A stretch of DNA of 64,000 bases from contig CAVZOY010000004.1 in NCBI GenBank assembly GCA_963777095.1, forward strand, positions 62,001 to 126,000. Direction: 5' to 3'. Below are positions 1 through 10,289 of this stretch, in pieces. Within the stretch, counting starts at the first letter, position 1, and the number at the start of each line of letters is the position of its first letter. Made by a program: the position numbers and the translations under genes. The notes below the pieces were generated by a model. It ran no database searches, was not told the origin of the DNA, and was given only the letters and a program-made list of their open reading frames with translations. The stretch comes from CAVZOY01 sp963777095 (GTDB taxonomy: Bacteria > Actinomycetota > Actinomycetes > Mycobacteriales > Geodermatophilaceae).

Positions 1-51
1 CAGGCGCTGACCGGCGGGGATCCCCGGAAGGGGGCCGGCAGCGCCGCCTGA
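1..51 (+). CDS. C-terminal end of an unidentified protein (partial)
   Basis: The first 48 bases form an open frame of 16 codons ending in TGA at 49-51, with a Gly/Ala/Lys-rich tail such as is common at actinobacterial C-termini. The gene would begin before the window. There is too little sequence to assign a family, and the frame could be fortuitous. The following 180 bases up to the first protease hold no convincing gene. Confidence 0.3.
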   Translation, partial: QALTGGDPRKGAGSAA

Positions 52-233
52 GCCGGACGGCGCGTCGGGGACGGGGAGTTCCACCCGCACAGGGTCACTC
101 ATCGGAGCCGTCAAGTGACGGAACTCGTCGACGGAGAGTCGTGGTCGTTCGCTCACCGTGCGTGACCGAAGGACCTCCCTCCTCGGGGTGAGACGACCTC
201 AGGCCGGACCGCCGGGACGCCGTTGACCGATCC

Positions 234-2272
234 ATGACGCCTCCACGTGTCTCGAGCACCGCCCTGCGCGCCGCCGTGCCGGTGCTGGTGGCGGCCGTGG
301 TCGTGACCGGCATCGGTGCGCCGGCGCAGGCCGAGGAGCCCGCGGCCCCGGCCGCCGCCCCCGCGGCCGAGCAGACCGAGACCGTCTCCGCCGTCGTCGT
401 CACCGACGACGGAGCCGAGGTCGTCTCGCGGGAGGCCGAGGCCGACGAGGTGCGCGAGGTCGTGGCCGAGCTGCGCGACGAGCCCGGTGTGCTGAGCGTC
501 TCGGTGGACACTCCGGTGCACGCCACGGCCGACCCGTACCGCAGCATGCAGTGGTCGCTGGACACCTTCCGCTACGCCGACCTGCCGCCGGGCACCCCGG
601 ACGGGTCCGGCCTGCGCGTCGCGGTCGTCGACACCGGCGTCTACGCGGGCCACCGCGACCTCGCCGGACAGGTCGACTGCACCCTGGGCGCCGACTTCGC
701 GTGGGACGCCGACGACGTCGACCCCGGCGGCCTGGGATGCGTGGACCCGAACGGCCACGGCTCGCACGTGGCCGGGCAGATCGCTGCCGTCTCGGGCAAC
801 CCGTACGGCATCCAGGGGCTCAGCGACGCCACGATCATCCCGGTGCGGGTGCTCGGACGAGTACGGCTCCGGCACGTCCTCCGGCGTCGCCGCCGGCATC
901 GTCCACGCGGTCGACGCCGGCGCCGACGTCATCAACCTCAGCCTCGGCGGGCCCTACAACTCCGCCCTCGACGACGCCGTCGCCTACGCCACCGAGCACG
1001 ACGTCGTGGTCGTCGCCGCGGCCGGCAACAACCGCGACTACGGCAACCAGGTCAACTACCCGGCCGCCTCGCCGGGGGCGATCGCCGTCGCCGCGCTGGC
1101 CAAGGACGGCCGGTCGGCGTACTTCAGCTACAGCGGGCCGACCAACCTGATCACGGCCCCGGGCGTCTCGGTGGTCTCCACGGGCAACACCCAGGACACC
1201 TACTACTCGATGAGCGGCACCTCGATGGCCGCGCCGAACGTGGCCGGCGTGCTGGCGCGCTACCGCGCCGCGCACCCCGGTGCCACCGAGGCGCAGGTGC
1301 GGGCCGCGGTCCGGCTGACCGCCGACGACATCGAGACGGCCGGCCGCGACAACAACACCGGCTACGGCCTGCTCGACGCCTACGCGCTCCTCACCGCCGT
1401 CGCACCGCCGACCCCGGTGGTGCCGGGCGGTCCGCGGGTCACGGCGGCGTCGCCGGGCAACGGCTCGGTGCGCGTCTCGTGGTCCGCGCTGGACGACGGC
1501 GGCTCGACGCCCACCGGCTTCGAGGTCCGGGCCTACGTCGGGGCCGACCTCGTCGGCACCGCGACCGCCGCGGGGACCGCCCGCTCGGCCGTCATCAGCG
1601 GCCTGGACAACGGCGTCGTGCACTCCTTCCGCGTCGTCGCCACCAACGCGGTCGGCACGGGACCCGAGGGTGCCGCGGGCTCCGCCGCGCCGCGCACCGT
1701 CCCGGGCGCACCCCGGATCGGGACGCCGACCCCGGCCGCCGCGGCGGCGAAGGTCTACTGGGCCGCCCCGACCAGCGACGGCGGATCGGCGGTGACCGGC
1801 TGGACCGTGCGCGCCTACCGCGGCACCACCCTGGTCAAGTCGGTCACGGCGTCCGCCGCTGCCCGCAGCCTGACGGTGACCGGCCTGAGCAACGGCACGG
1901 CCTACACGTTCTCGGTGTCGGCCCGCAACGCCGCCGGCGCCGGCGCGCTGTCGGTGAAGAGCGCGGCCGTCACGCCGCGCACGAAGCCCTCCGCGCCGCG
2001 GATCGGCTCGGTCGGCGCCGGCCGCGGGTCGGCGGCGGTCACCTGGAGCGCCCCGTCGAGCAACGGCGGCGCGGCCGTGACCGGCTACGTGGTCCGGGCC
2101 TACCGGTCCGGGAGCCTCGTGAAGAGCGTCACGGTGGCGGCGAGCGCCCGCAAGGCGTCGATCGGCGGGCTCGCCGCCGGCCGGTCGCACACCTTCACCG
2201 TCACCGCCCAGAACGTCGGCCGGCAACGGTCCGGCGTCGGGCAAGAGCGCCGCCGTGACCCCGCGCCGCTGA
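234..2272 (+). CDS. Secreted subtilisin-like serine protease with three FN3 domains (copy 1, two frame breaks)
   Basis: An S8 peptidase of about 678 residues. It has a Sec-type signal peptide ending near APAQA, an acidic pro-region (residues 45-95), a catalytic domain (about 115-390) and three fibronectin type III repeats. Catalytic residues are visible as Asp in VVDTGV, His in GHGSHVAG, the oxyanion Asn in AAGNN and Ser in SGTSMAAP. The reading frame breaks twice, near 855 and near 2217. Removing one G at each point restores full alignment with the intact third copy (PVRVLDEYGSG, and NVAGNGPASGK at the end) and gives the stop at 2270-2272. It is probably exported and may be wall- or sugar-associated through the FN3 repeats. 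The substrate is unknown. The start ATG is the only one ahead of the signal peptide; its ribosome site is weak. Confidence 0.85.
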
Positions 2273-2432
2273 CGGAACGCCTCCGCGGGACGCGCTGACG
2301 TCGGCGCGTCGGTCGACGAACCCGGCCGGTTCCCGGCGCAGGATGTCATCGGCCGACTCCGCCGGGTGACCAATGCCCGGAGACGGGCACGGACGACGCC
2401 CCGCGCCCCCGTCCCGTCGCGAGGAGCTCGTC

Positions 2433-4591
2433 CTGCGTCCGCACCGCACCGCCGCCGTCCGGCGGCGACCCGATCGTCCTGGCCGTTCTCGTGGCCGCGG
2501 CGCTCGGAGCGGTCGGGCTGGTCCCCGCCCGTGCGGAGGATCCCGCACCGGTCCCCGCGCCGACCCTCGCCGTCGAGGACCTGTCGGTCGAGGCGCCACC
2601 GCCCGTCCCGGCTGCCGAGGCACCGACGGAGGAGAGCGCCACCGACGTCGGCGCGATCGTCGAGACCGAGGACGGCCTCGAGGTGATCAGCGTCGAGGCG
2701 CAGCCGGGAGACGCGGCCGAGGTCGTCGCGGACCTGGAGCGCGATCCCGACGTGGTCGACGCGTTCGTCGACGTGCCGGTGACCATCGCCACGACCGATC
2801 CCCTCCGCGACGAGCAGTGGAACCTCGACGCCCTGAGCCTGGAGGCGCTGCCGGGCGGCACGGACGACGGCGTCGGGCGCGCTCGTGGCGGTCATCGACA
2901 CCGGCGTGCGGGCGGCGCAGTCCGACCTGCGCGAGCCCGACGTGGGCCAGCCCGACGACGGCTACCGGGTGCTCTGCCGGCTCGGCGCCGACTTCACGGT
3001 GACCAGCCTGGAGTCGCGAGGCAACGGGTGCACCGACCCGCACGGCCACGGCACGCACGTCGCCGGGGTCGTGTCGGCGGTCGCGGACAACGGCGTCGGT
3101 GTCGCCGGCGTCAGCGCCGCCCGGATCGTGCCCGTCCGGGTGCTCGACGCCGGCGGCCGCGGAATGACGTCGCGCATCGTCTCCGGCATCCTCTGGGCGA
3201 TCGAGCAGGACGTCGACGTGATCAACCTCAGCATCGTGAGCGACGAGACCGACGCCTACGACCAGGCCATCGCGTTGGCGCTGCAGCGGGACATCGTGGT
3301 GGTGGCCGCGGCGGGCAACAACCGGGCCCTCGGCAACGAGCCGCAGTGGCCGGCCGGCGAGCCGGGCGTGATCGCGGTCGCGGCGACCGACGCGAAGGGC
3401 CTGTCCGCGCCGTTCAGCTACAGCGGAACGAGCAACGTCATCTCCGCCCCGGGCGACCGCATCATGTCGACCACGCCCTACGACTTCGAGCTGATGAGCG
3501 GCACCTCGATGGCGGCACCCCACGTGGCCGGGATCCTGGCGCGGTACCGGGTCCTGCACCCCGAGGCGACGGTCGGCGACGTGCGCGCCGCCGTGCAGGC
3601 CACCGCGATCGACCTCGAGACCGCGGGCAAGGACGCCGCCACCGGCTACGGGCTGATCAACGCCTACCAGCTGCTGACCGGCGACCCCGCGCCGGCCGAC
3701 CCGACCCGGGGCGTGCTGCCCACGACGCCGCGCCAGATCCGGGTGACTGCCGGGGTCGACGGGCTGACCGTGCGCTGGGCGGCGCCGACGTGGGACGGCG
3801 GCACACCGGTCACCTCCTACGACGTCATCGTCGCCGAGGACATCGACGGCCGGCTCGTGCCCGTCGCCACCGACAGCGTCGGGCCCTCCGACACGGAGGC
3901 GGTGCTCGGTCTCGGCCTCGGGCTCGAACGCGGCGTGAGCTACTCCGTCGTCATGACGGCCGACAACGCCAACGGCCAGGGGCAGTTCTCGCTGCCGAGC
4001 GCGTCCGTCCGCCTCCCGACCGCACCCGCCGCGCCCCGGATCGGCACGCCCAATGCCGGACCGGGCGCCGCCCGCGTCCGCTGGTCGGCGCCGGTCAGCA
4101 CCGGTGGTTCACCGATCACGGGCTACGTCGTCAAGGCCTACCAGGGCTGGACGCCGGTGCGGCAGGTGACCGTGCCCGCGACCGCCCGCGAGGTGCGGCT
4201 CGCCGGTCTCACGAACGGTCGCGCGCACACCTTCGTGGTCCAGGCGGTCAACGCCGTGGGCACCGGCCCGCACTCGGCGCGCAGCATCGCGGTCACGCCC
4301 CGGGACGTGCCGGGGGCTCCGTACATCGGCCGCCCGGCGCCGCTCGACGACGCGGCCCGCGTCTACTGGACGGCGCCGACCGACAACGGCGGTGCCTACA
4401 TATCGGCCTACGTGGTGAAGGTCTACCAAGGGACGCGAGGCCTGCGGAGCGTCACCGTGTCGGGCACGGCGAGGAACGCGCTGATCACCGGGCTGGGCAG
4501 CCGCGGCTACTACTCCTTCACGGTGACGGCGGTGAACGTGGTCGGCCCCGGGGCGCCGTCCGCTCGCAGCGCGACGGTCCGCACCACCTGA
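2433..4591 (+). CDS. Secreted subtilisin-like serine protease with FN3 domains (copy 2, frame breaks)
   Basis: Second S8 protease of the array, about 718 residues. It has a signal peptide (core AVLVAAALGAVG, cleavage near ARA), an acidic propeptide, a protease domain and three FN3 repeats. The catalytic set is Asp in VIDTGV, His in GHGTHVAG, Asn in AAGNN and Ser in SGTSMAAP. The frame shifts near 2466 inside the signal peptide, and near 2872 just before the catalytic Asp, where removing one G gives DDGSGALVAVIDTG. The start is uncertain. By alignment with copy 3 (GAGGAG followed by start) it would be a CTG at 2433; an ATG at 2373 is in the same frame. A short insertion rich in Asp/Gly follows the Asp motif and is absent from the other two copies. 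Confidence 0.85.
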
Positions 4592-4741
4592 CGCGTCGTT
4601 GCAGAACCGAGCCGTGAAGGTCTCGGCGCGTCGCCCACCGGCGTGTCGTGCTCGTCGCACTATGCGAGCGGCCGACTCCACCGCGTGACATCCCTCTCCG
4701 ACCGGACGACGCCCGCATGCCGCCGTCCCGAGGAGTCCGTC

Positions 4742-6874
4742 GTGCCCAGCACCGCCCATCTGCCGCTCCGTCGCGGTGCCCTGGCCGCGTTCACCGCGGC
4801 CGTCGTGGGAGCGCTGAGTGCGGTCGCACCCGCGCAGGCGCGGACGCCCGACCCTGCCCCGCTCGTCGCCCACGAGCCCGCCGCGGCGCCCGAGGTGACC
4901 GAGCGGCTCGAGGCGCTGCCCGAGACGCCGGAGGACTCGCCGCTGCCGGACACCGACGGGACCGTGGGTGCGGTCGTCGAGACCGAGGACGGTCTGGAGG
5001 TCGTCACCGTCGAGGCCGAGCCGGACGAGCTCGACGAGGTCGAGGCCGACCTCGAGCGCGAACCCGAGGTCGTGGATGTCGTCGACGTCTTCGTCGACGT
5101 GCCGGCCCGGGTGAGCGCCTCGAACGATCCGTACCGCAGCGACCTGTGGAACCTCGACGCGCTGAACGTCGAGCTGCTGCCCGACGGCACCCACGACGGC
5201 TCGGGTCAGATCGTGGCCGTCGTCGACACTGGGGTTCGGGCGAGCCACCCGGACCTGCTCGGTCGGGTGGACTGCGAGCTGGGCGCGGACTTCAGCGTCA
5301 CGAGCCTGCGGTCGGTCGGGGAGGGCTGCACCGATCCCTACGGGCACGGCACGCACGTCGCCGGGATCGTGTCGGCCATCAGCGGCAACGCGACCGGCGT
5401 CGCCGGGGTGAGCGCGGCGACGATCATGCCGGTCCGCGTGCTGGACGCCGACGGCAACGGCGTGGCCTCGCGGATCAACGCGGGGATCATCTGGGCGGTC
5501 GACCACGGCGCCGATGTGATCAACCTGAGTCTCGGCAGCGATCAGACGACCGCGTACGACGCGGCGATCCAGCACGCCCTGGACAACGACGTGGTCGTCG
5601 TCGTGGCGGCCGGCAACAACCGCGGCGAGGGCAACGTGCCGCAGTCCCCGGCGACCACGCCGGGAGTCTTCTCGGTGGCGGCCACCGACGAGCTCGGGCT
5701 GGCGGCGCCGTTCAGCTACTCCGGGCCGACGAACCTCATCTCCGCGCCGGGCGACTACGTGCTGTCCACGACCCCCACCGGCTACGAGTTCGCGAGCGGG
5801 ACGTCGATGGCCGCTCCGCACGTCGCCGGGATCGTCGCCCGGTACCGGGCGATCCACCCGACGGCCGATGTCGACGCCATCCGGACGGCGATCGAGACCA
5901 CCGCGATCGATCTGCAGCAGGCCGGATTCGACGACGACACCGGGTACGGCCTCATCGACATGCGCGAGCTGCTCAGCGGCGCCGACGCGCCAGCCGATCC
6001 GGAGCGGGGAGCGGCTGCCGCTGCTCCGCGGATCACCTCCGTCAGCGGTGGCGACGGCACGCTGCGCGTCGACTGGGACGTCGCGACCTGGACGGGCACA
6101 GGCGCCATCACCTCGTTCGACCTCGCGTTCTTCCGGCTGGTCGGCGACCAGTACGTGCTCGTGGACATGCGCAACGTGTGGGAGGAGGCCCGGCGCTCGG
6201 TGACCTACGCCGGGTTCGTCAACGGCGCGACGTACGTCGTGCTCATCTCCGCGAACAACACCGGCTACGGCCAGTGGTCATTGCCCAGCGCCCCGGTGCG
6301 GCCGTACACGACACCCAGCACGCCGGCGATCGGGACGGCGACGGCCGGGCCCGGGGCGGCGCGCGCCCGGTGGGCGGTCACCAGCACGGGTGGCTCGCCG
6401 ATCACGTCCTGGGTCGTGCGGACCTATCGCGGCTTCGACCTGGTCGCGGAGACGACCGTGAGCGGCTCGGCGCGAGAGGCGCGGATCGGCGGGCTGACGA
6501 ACGGTCGGGGATACCGGTTCCGCGTCCAGGCGGTCAATGCGGCCGGTCGCAGCCCGTGGTCGGGCTTCAGCAACACCGTGACGCCGGTCGACAAGCCGGG
6601 TGCCCCCTCGGTGTCGCCGCCGTCCCCACGCGACGACGGCGCCCACATGTACTGGTCGACGCCGCCGACGAACGGTGCGCCGATCACCGGATACCTGATC
6701 AAGGTCTACCAGGGCACGCGCGGCATCAAGAGCGTGACCGTGCCCGGCTACGTGAAGAACACCCTCGTCGCCGGCCTGCGGGCGGGGACGTCGTACAGCT
6801 TCACGGTCACGGCCAAGAACTCGGCCGGATACGGTCCGCCGTCCGCACGCAGCGCGTCCGTACGCCCCTACTGA
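4742..6874 (+). CDS. Secreted subtilisin-like serine protease with three FN3 domains (copy 3, intact)
   Basis: Intact S8 protease of 710 residues and the reference for its two broken neighbours. Order: signal peptide (about 1-34, ending APAQA), acidic pro-segment with VGAVVETEDG that probably acts as an I9-like inhibitor, catalytic domain about 130-415, then three FN3 repeats that each carry a TGY/TSW plus VVKxYxG pattern. Catalytic residues are Asp (VVDTGV), His (GHGTHVAG), Asn (AAGNNRG) and Ser (SGTSMAAPH). The GTG start at 4742 is chosen because GAGGAG lies six bases upstream and the signal peptide follows directly. The earlier in-frame ATG would add a poorly conserved extension. It follows copy 2 by 150 bases with no clear terminator. 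Confidence 0.92.
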   Translation: MPSTAHLPLRRGALAAFTAAVVGALSAVAPAQARTPDPAPLVAHEPAAAPEVTERLEALPETPEDSPLPDTDGTVGAVVETEDGLEVVTVEAEPDELDEVEADLEREPEVVDVVDVFVDVPARVSASNDPYRSDLWNLDALNVELLPDGTHDGSGQIVAVVDTGVRASHPDLLGRVDCELGADFSVTSLRSVGEGCTDPYGHGTHVAGIVSAISGNATGVAGVSAATIMPVRVLDADGNGVASRINAGIIWAVDHGADVINLSLGSDQTTAYDAAIQHALDNDVVVVVAAGNNRGEGNVPQSPATTPGVFSVAATDELGLAAPFSYSGPTNLISAPGDYVLSTTPTGYEFASGTSMAAPHVAGIVARYRAIHPTADVDAIRTAIETTAIDLQQAGFDDDTGYGLIDMRELLSGADAPADPERGAAAAAPRITSVSGGDGTLRVDWDVATWTGTGAITSFDLAFFRLVGDQYVLVDMRNVWEEARRSVTYAGFVNGATYVVLISANNTGYGQWSLPSAPVRPYTTPSTPAIGTATAGPGAARARWAVTSTGGSPITSWVVRTYRGFDLVAETTVSGSAREARIGGLTNGRGYRFRVQAVNAAGRSPWSGFSNTVTPVDKPGAPSVSPPSPRDDGAHMYWSTPPTNGAPITGYLIKVYQGTRGIKSVTVPGYVKNTLVAGLRAGTSYSFTVTAKNSAGYGPPSARSASVRPY

Positions 6875-6995
6875 CCTGCGGATACGCCGCTCACCCGAGC
6901 GGAGGAGGGCACCGCCTGAACCCCGCGGACTCGGGGATCGGACCGGACGGCGGTCGGCTGGGAACAGCCGGCCGCCGTCCGGCGCTTCCCCGGCC

Positions 6996-8036
6996 GTGAC
7001 GATGCAGAAGCGGATCGGTTTCCTCTCCTTCGGGCACTGGCAGCCCATCCCCGGATCGCAGGTGCGCACCGGCCGCGACGCACTCGTGCAGAGCGTGGAG
7101 CTCGCGGTCGCCGCCGAGGAGCTCGGACTGGACGGCGCCTTCGTGCGGGTGCACCACTTCGCGCGGCAACTGGCCTCGCCGTTCCCGCTGCTGGCGGCCA
7201 TGGCGGCGCGCACTCGCCGGATCGAGATCGGTACCGGCGTCGTCGACATGCGCTACGAGAACCCGCTCTACATGGCCGAGGAGGCCGCGGCCACCGACCT
7301 GCTCTCCGACGGACGGCTGCAGCTCGGGATCAGCCGCGGCTCACCCGAGACGGCCCTGCGCGGCTCCGAGGCCTTCGGCTTCGTGCCGCCGGACGGAACG
7401 TCGGACGCCGACCTCGCGCGGGAGAAGACGGCGCTGTTCCTCGCCGCCATCTCGGGGCGGTCGGTCGTGGACGCCGATCCCGGCATGACCGGCGGCGCTG
7501 CCGGCCGGCTGGCGATCCAGCCGCAGTCGCCGGGCCTCCGGGAGCGGATCTGGTGGGGGTCGGGCACCCGCGCCACGGCCGAGTGGACGGCGCAGCAGGG
7601 GATGAACCTGATGAGCTCCACGTTGCTGGTCGAGGACACCGGCGTGCCCTTCGACGAGCTGCAGGCCGAGCAGATCGCCCGCTTCCGCAGCGCATGGACG
7701 GCCGCCGGGTGGGAGCACTCGCCGCGGGTGTCGGTGAGTCGCAGCGTGATGCCGATCGTCAGCGACCTGGATCGGCAGTACTTCGGCGGCGACCGGTCGT
7801 CGTCGGACCAGGTCGGGCTGCTCGAGGGCGTCCGGGCCCGGTTCGGCAAGAGCTATGCCGGTCCGCCCGACCAGCTCGCCGAGGACCTGGCGAAGGACGC
7901 CGCCGTCCGCGAGGCGGACACGCTGCTGCTCACCGTGCCGAACATGCTGGGCGTCGACTACAACGCCGCGCTGCTGGAGAACGTCGTCCGGTACGTGGCG
8001 CCGGCGATCGGCTGGGTGCCGCCCGACCAGCGCTGA
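6996..8036 (+). CDS. LLM-class flavin-dependent oxidoreductase (luciferase-like)
   Basis: A 346-residue bacterial luciferase-like monooxygenase. It shows the TIM-barrel pattern of the family: IGFLSFGHW at the N-terminus, EIGTGVVDMRYENP after the third strand, LQLGISRGSP, and WWGSGTRATAEWTA for binding FMN phosphate. It probably uses reduced flavin (FMN or F420) supplied by a reductase; the substrate cannot be read from sequence. The GTG at 6996 or the ATG two codons later are both possible starts. It is 121 bases from the protease array and seems unrelated to it. Confidence 0.88.
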   Translation: MTMQKRIGFLSFGHWQPIPGSQVRTGRDALVQSVELAVAAEELGLDGAFVRVHHFARQLASPFPLLAAMAARTRRIEIGTGVVDMRYENPLYMAEEAAATDLLSDGRLQLGISRGSPETALRGSEAFGFVPPDGTSDADLAREKTALFLAAISGRSVVDADPGMTGGAAGRLAIQPQSPGLRERIWWGSGTRATAEWTAQQGMNLMSSTLLVEDTGVPFDELQAEQIARFRSAWTAAGWEHSPRVSVSRSVMPIVSDLDRQYFGGDRSSSDQVGLLEGVRARFGKSYAGPPDQLAEDLAKDAAVREADTLLLTVPNMLGVDYNAALLENVVRYVAPAIGWVPPDQR

Positions 8037-8099
8037 CGGCTTCCCCCGGACGGGCGACTGCGCTCGCGGGGCGGTCGCCATCCGGCCAGGCTGGCCTGC

Positions 8100-8738
8100 G
8101 TGACCGGTCGGGCTCGGAACTCGTCGGACGACGACGCCCGCTGGTCCGAGGCGCTGACCTCGCTGCAGCACGGTCCCACGCCGTTCCTCCGGGCTCGCGT
8201 TCGACGGCAGCGCAACCTCGTCCTCGGCATCGCCGGTGCGGGGCTGCTCGTGGCGGTGCTCGTCCCGCTGCTGGCGCTGCCCGACCGGCCGGACGGTTCC
8301 TCGTCCGACGACGCGACGACGGTCCTCGAGGTCCTCGGCCTGGTGCTCATGGGCGTCGGTGTCCTCGTCGAGGCCTCGGCGCTGTTCCTCATGGTCCGTG
8401 CCTGGCGGGGTCGCTGGATCAGCCCGCTGAGGGCGCTGACCAACCAGCAGAACCGTGCGCTGCGCGACCAGGTACGGGGCAAGGTGTCCGTCGTCCCCGA
8501 GCAGTTGCCGCTGGCCCGGCACGTCGCGGAGACGATGCTGCTCCAGCGCCCGATCCCGCTCCTGCTGCTCGGCATCGTGCTGATCGCGCTGGGCGTAGCC
8601 CTGCTGTCCTCGTCCTGGTGGTGGGTCGCTGCAGCGACGGTCTACGCCGGTATGGGACTGGTCGGCTGGCGTCTGCTCCGGCGCAACGAGCACATGGCGC
8701 GGCGCTTCCTCGACGAGCACCCGGAGCCGGCGCCGTGA
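8100..8738 (+). CDS. Four-helix membrane protein of unknown function (pair, member 1)
   Basis: A 212-residue protein with a short charged N-terminus and four predicted membrane helices, at about residues 40-62, 76-100, 140-158 and 163-182. Between helices 2 and 3 is a basic amphipathic stretch (RGRWISPLRALTNQQNRALRDQVRG). The C-terminus RRFLDEHPEPAP matches the end of the next gene, so the two are probably diverged duplicates. The stop overlaps the next start (GTGA), indicating translational coupling. No family is recognised. Confidence 0.75.
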   Translation: MTGRARNSSDDDARWSEALTSLQHGPTPFLRARVRRQRNLVLGIAGAGLLVAVLVPLLALPDRPDGSSSDDATTVLEVLGLVLMGVGVLVEASALFLMVRAWRGRWISPLRALTNQQNRALRDQVRGKVSVVPEQLPLARHVAETMLLQRPIPLLLLGIVLIALGVALLSSSWWWVAAATVYAGMGLVGWRLLRRNEHMARRFLDEHPEPAP

Positions 8739-9382
8739 GCGGGCCGCTCACCGGGAACGATCGGGACACCTGGGCCCGGGCGCTGGCGATGCTCGACAGG
8801 CTGCCGCCGGAGCGGCCGGAGAAGCGGGACCGGCGTCTCGTGCTGCAGCGGCGGCAGTGGGTCCTCGCCGTGGGCCTGCTCGTGGCAACCGTCGCCCTGT
8901 GGGCAGCCGTGGCCGTCGCTGACGGAGGCTTGACGGGGCCGCGGGAAGTCCCGGTCCGGCGGACAGCCGCCCGCTTCATCGTGCTGGCGGCGGGCTTCGG
9001 CGCCGTCCTCGTCGGCATGTGGATGCACGCGCGAAGCGTCAAGCACCTGCAGGTGGGGGACCGGCCGCTGGACTGGCTGACCGGCCCGGAGCGCCGGGCG
9101 CTGCTGCGCGCGGCTCGTACCGGGACGCCGCTCGAAGAGCAGCAGTTGCGCATGGCGCGCCACGTCGCCGCTGGGCGGTTGGCCATGGAGATGACCCCGG
9201 CGTACGTGCCCGGGTACCTGTTCGCGTCGGGCGGCCACGTGCTCGCGGACCCACAGCCCCTCTGGTACGCGACGCTGGCGCTGTTGCTGATCGCCGCGAC
9301 GGCCTGGCTGGTCCACCAGCGGCGGGACGCCCACCGCCTCCAGCGGTTCCTCGACGAGCACCCCGACCTCCGCGGCAATTAG
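8735..9382 (+). CDS. Membrane protein of unknown function (pair, member 2)
   Basis: A 215-residue protein with hydrophobic helices near residues 43-63, 80-100 and 182-200, and a C-terminus RFLDEHPDLRGN matching its upstream neighbour. The region LTGPERRALLRAARTGTP, then LRMARHVAAGRLAME, parallels the amphipathic middle section of the first member. It starts inside the stop codon of that gene. Its own stop (9380-9382) overlaps the end of the convergent nadC gene, so the two operons meet with no spacer. Function unknown. Confidence 0.75.
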   Translation: MSGPLTGNDRDTWARALAMLDRLPPERPEKRDRRLVLQRRQWVLAVGLLVATVALWAAVAVADGGLTGPREVPVRRTAARFIVLAAGFGAVLVGMWMHARSVKHLQVGDRPLDWLTGPERRALLRAARTGTPLEEQQLRMARHVAAGRLAMEMTPAYVPGYLFASGGHVLADPQPLWYATLALLLIAATAWLVHQRRDAHRLQRFLDEHPDLRGN

Positions 9383-10289
9383 TGCACTGACTGCCGCGCA
9401 GGTCGAAGCCGAGGTCGAGCACCGGCGCGCTGTGCGTGAGTGCGCCGACCGCCAGGTGGTCGACGCCGGTAGCCGCCACCTCGCGCGCGCGGTCCAGCGA
9501 CAGCCCACCGCTGGCCTCGAGCCGCACGCGGGTGCCCCGGACCAGGGCGACCGCGGTGCGGGTGTCGTCGAGCGAGAAGTTGTCGAGCAGCACGAGCTCG
9601 ACGCCCGCCGCCACGGCCTCGCGGACCTGGTCGAGGGTGTCGCACTCGACCTCGAGCGGGACGTCGGGTGCGGCGGCGCGCACCCGCTCGACCGCCGCGG
9701 CGATGCCTCCGGCTGCGGCGACGTGGTTGTCCTTGACCAGGGCGGCGTCGCCGAGCGCCATGCGGTGGTTCTGCCCACCGCCGCAGCGGACGGCGTACTT
9801 CTCCAGCAGCCGCAGGCCGGGCGTCGTCTTGCGGGTGTCCCGAACCGTGGCCCCGGTGCCCTCGACCGCGTCGACCCAGCGCCGGGTCAGCGTGGCGACG
9901 CCGGACAGCCGGCCGATCAGGTTGAGGGCCGTGCGCTCGGCGGTCAGCAGCGCCCGCGTCGGCCCGGTGACCGACAGCACCGGGCGGCCCGGCGCGGCAG
10001 AGTCGCCGTCGGCGGCGAGCAGGGCGATCTCGACGTCGGCCCCGCCGACGAGGTCGAAGACGGCCGCGGCGACCGGCACCCCGGCGAGCACGCCGGCCGT
10101 GCGCGGCACGACGTCGCCGGTCGCGCGGGCGTCCGCCGGCACGGTGGAGAGCGTCGTGACGTCGGGACCGAACGACAGGTCCTCCTCGAGCGCACCGCGC
10201 GCGACCCGCAGCACGTCGGCCGGGTCGAGGCCGCCGGCGCGCAGCGCGTCGAGCACCGCGGGCCGCAGTGCCGCCTGGGTCGTCGTCAC
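9379..10289 (-). CDS. nadC: Nicotinate-nucleotide pyrophosphorylase (quinolinate phosphoribosyltransferase)
   Basis: Converts quinolinate and PRPP to nicotinate mononucleotide, the last step of the de novo NAD branch. It is about 302 residues, usual for NadC. Hallmarks are RDTRKTTPGLR, KYAVRCGGGQNHR, ALVKDNH, ECDTLDQ and the C-terminal VDHLAVGALTHSAP. It starts with GTG overlapping the nadB stop (GTGA). After LGFDLR the frame runs on without a stop through the convergent gene. A shift near 9395 reaches TAA at 9379-9381, giving an ordinary length, so the 3-prime end probably contains an indel. Confidence 0.93.

Noticed and set aside
835..2901. Very long minus-strand open frames opposite the proteases and elsewhere (for example 4109-5857, 20546-22387)
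   Set aside because: They are Arg/Ala/Gly-rich shadows caused by high GC at third positions of the true genes and contain no family motifs.
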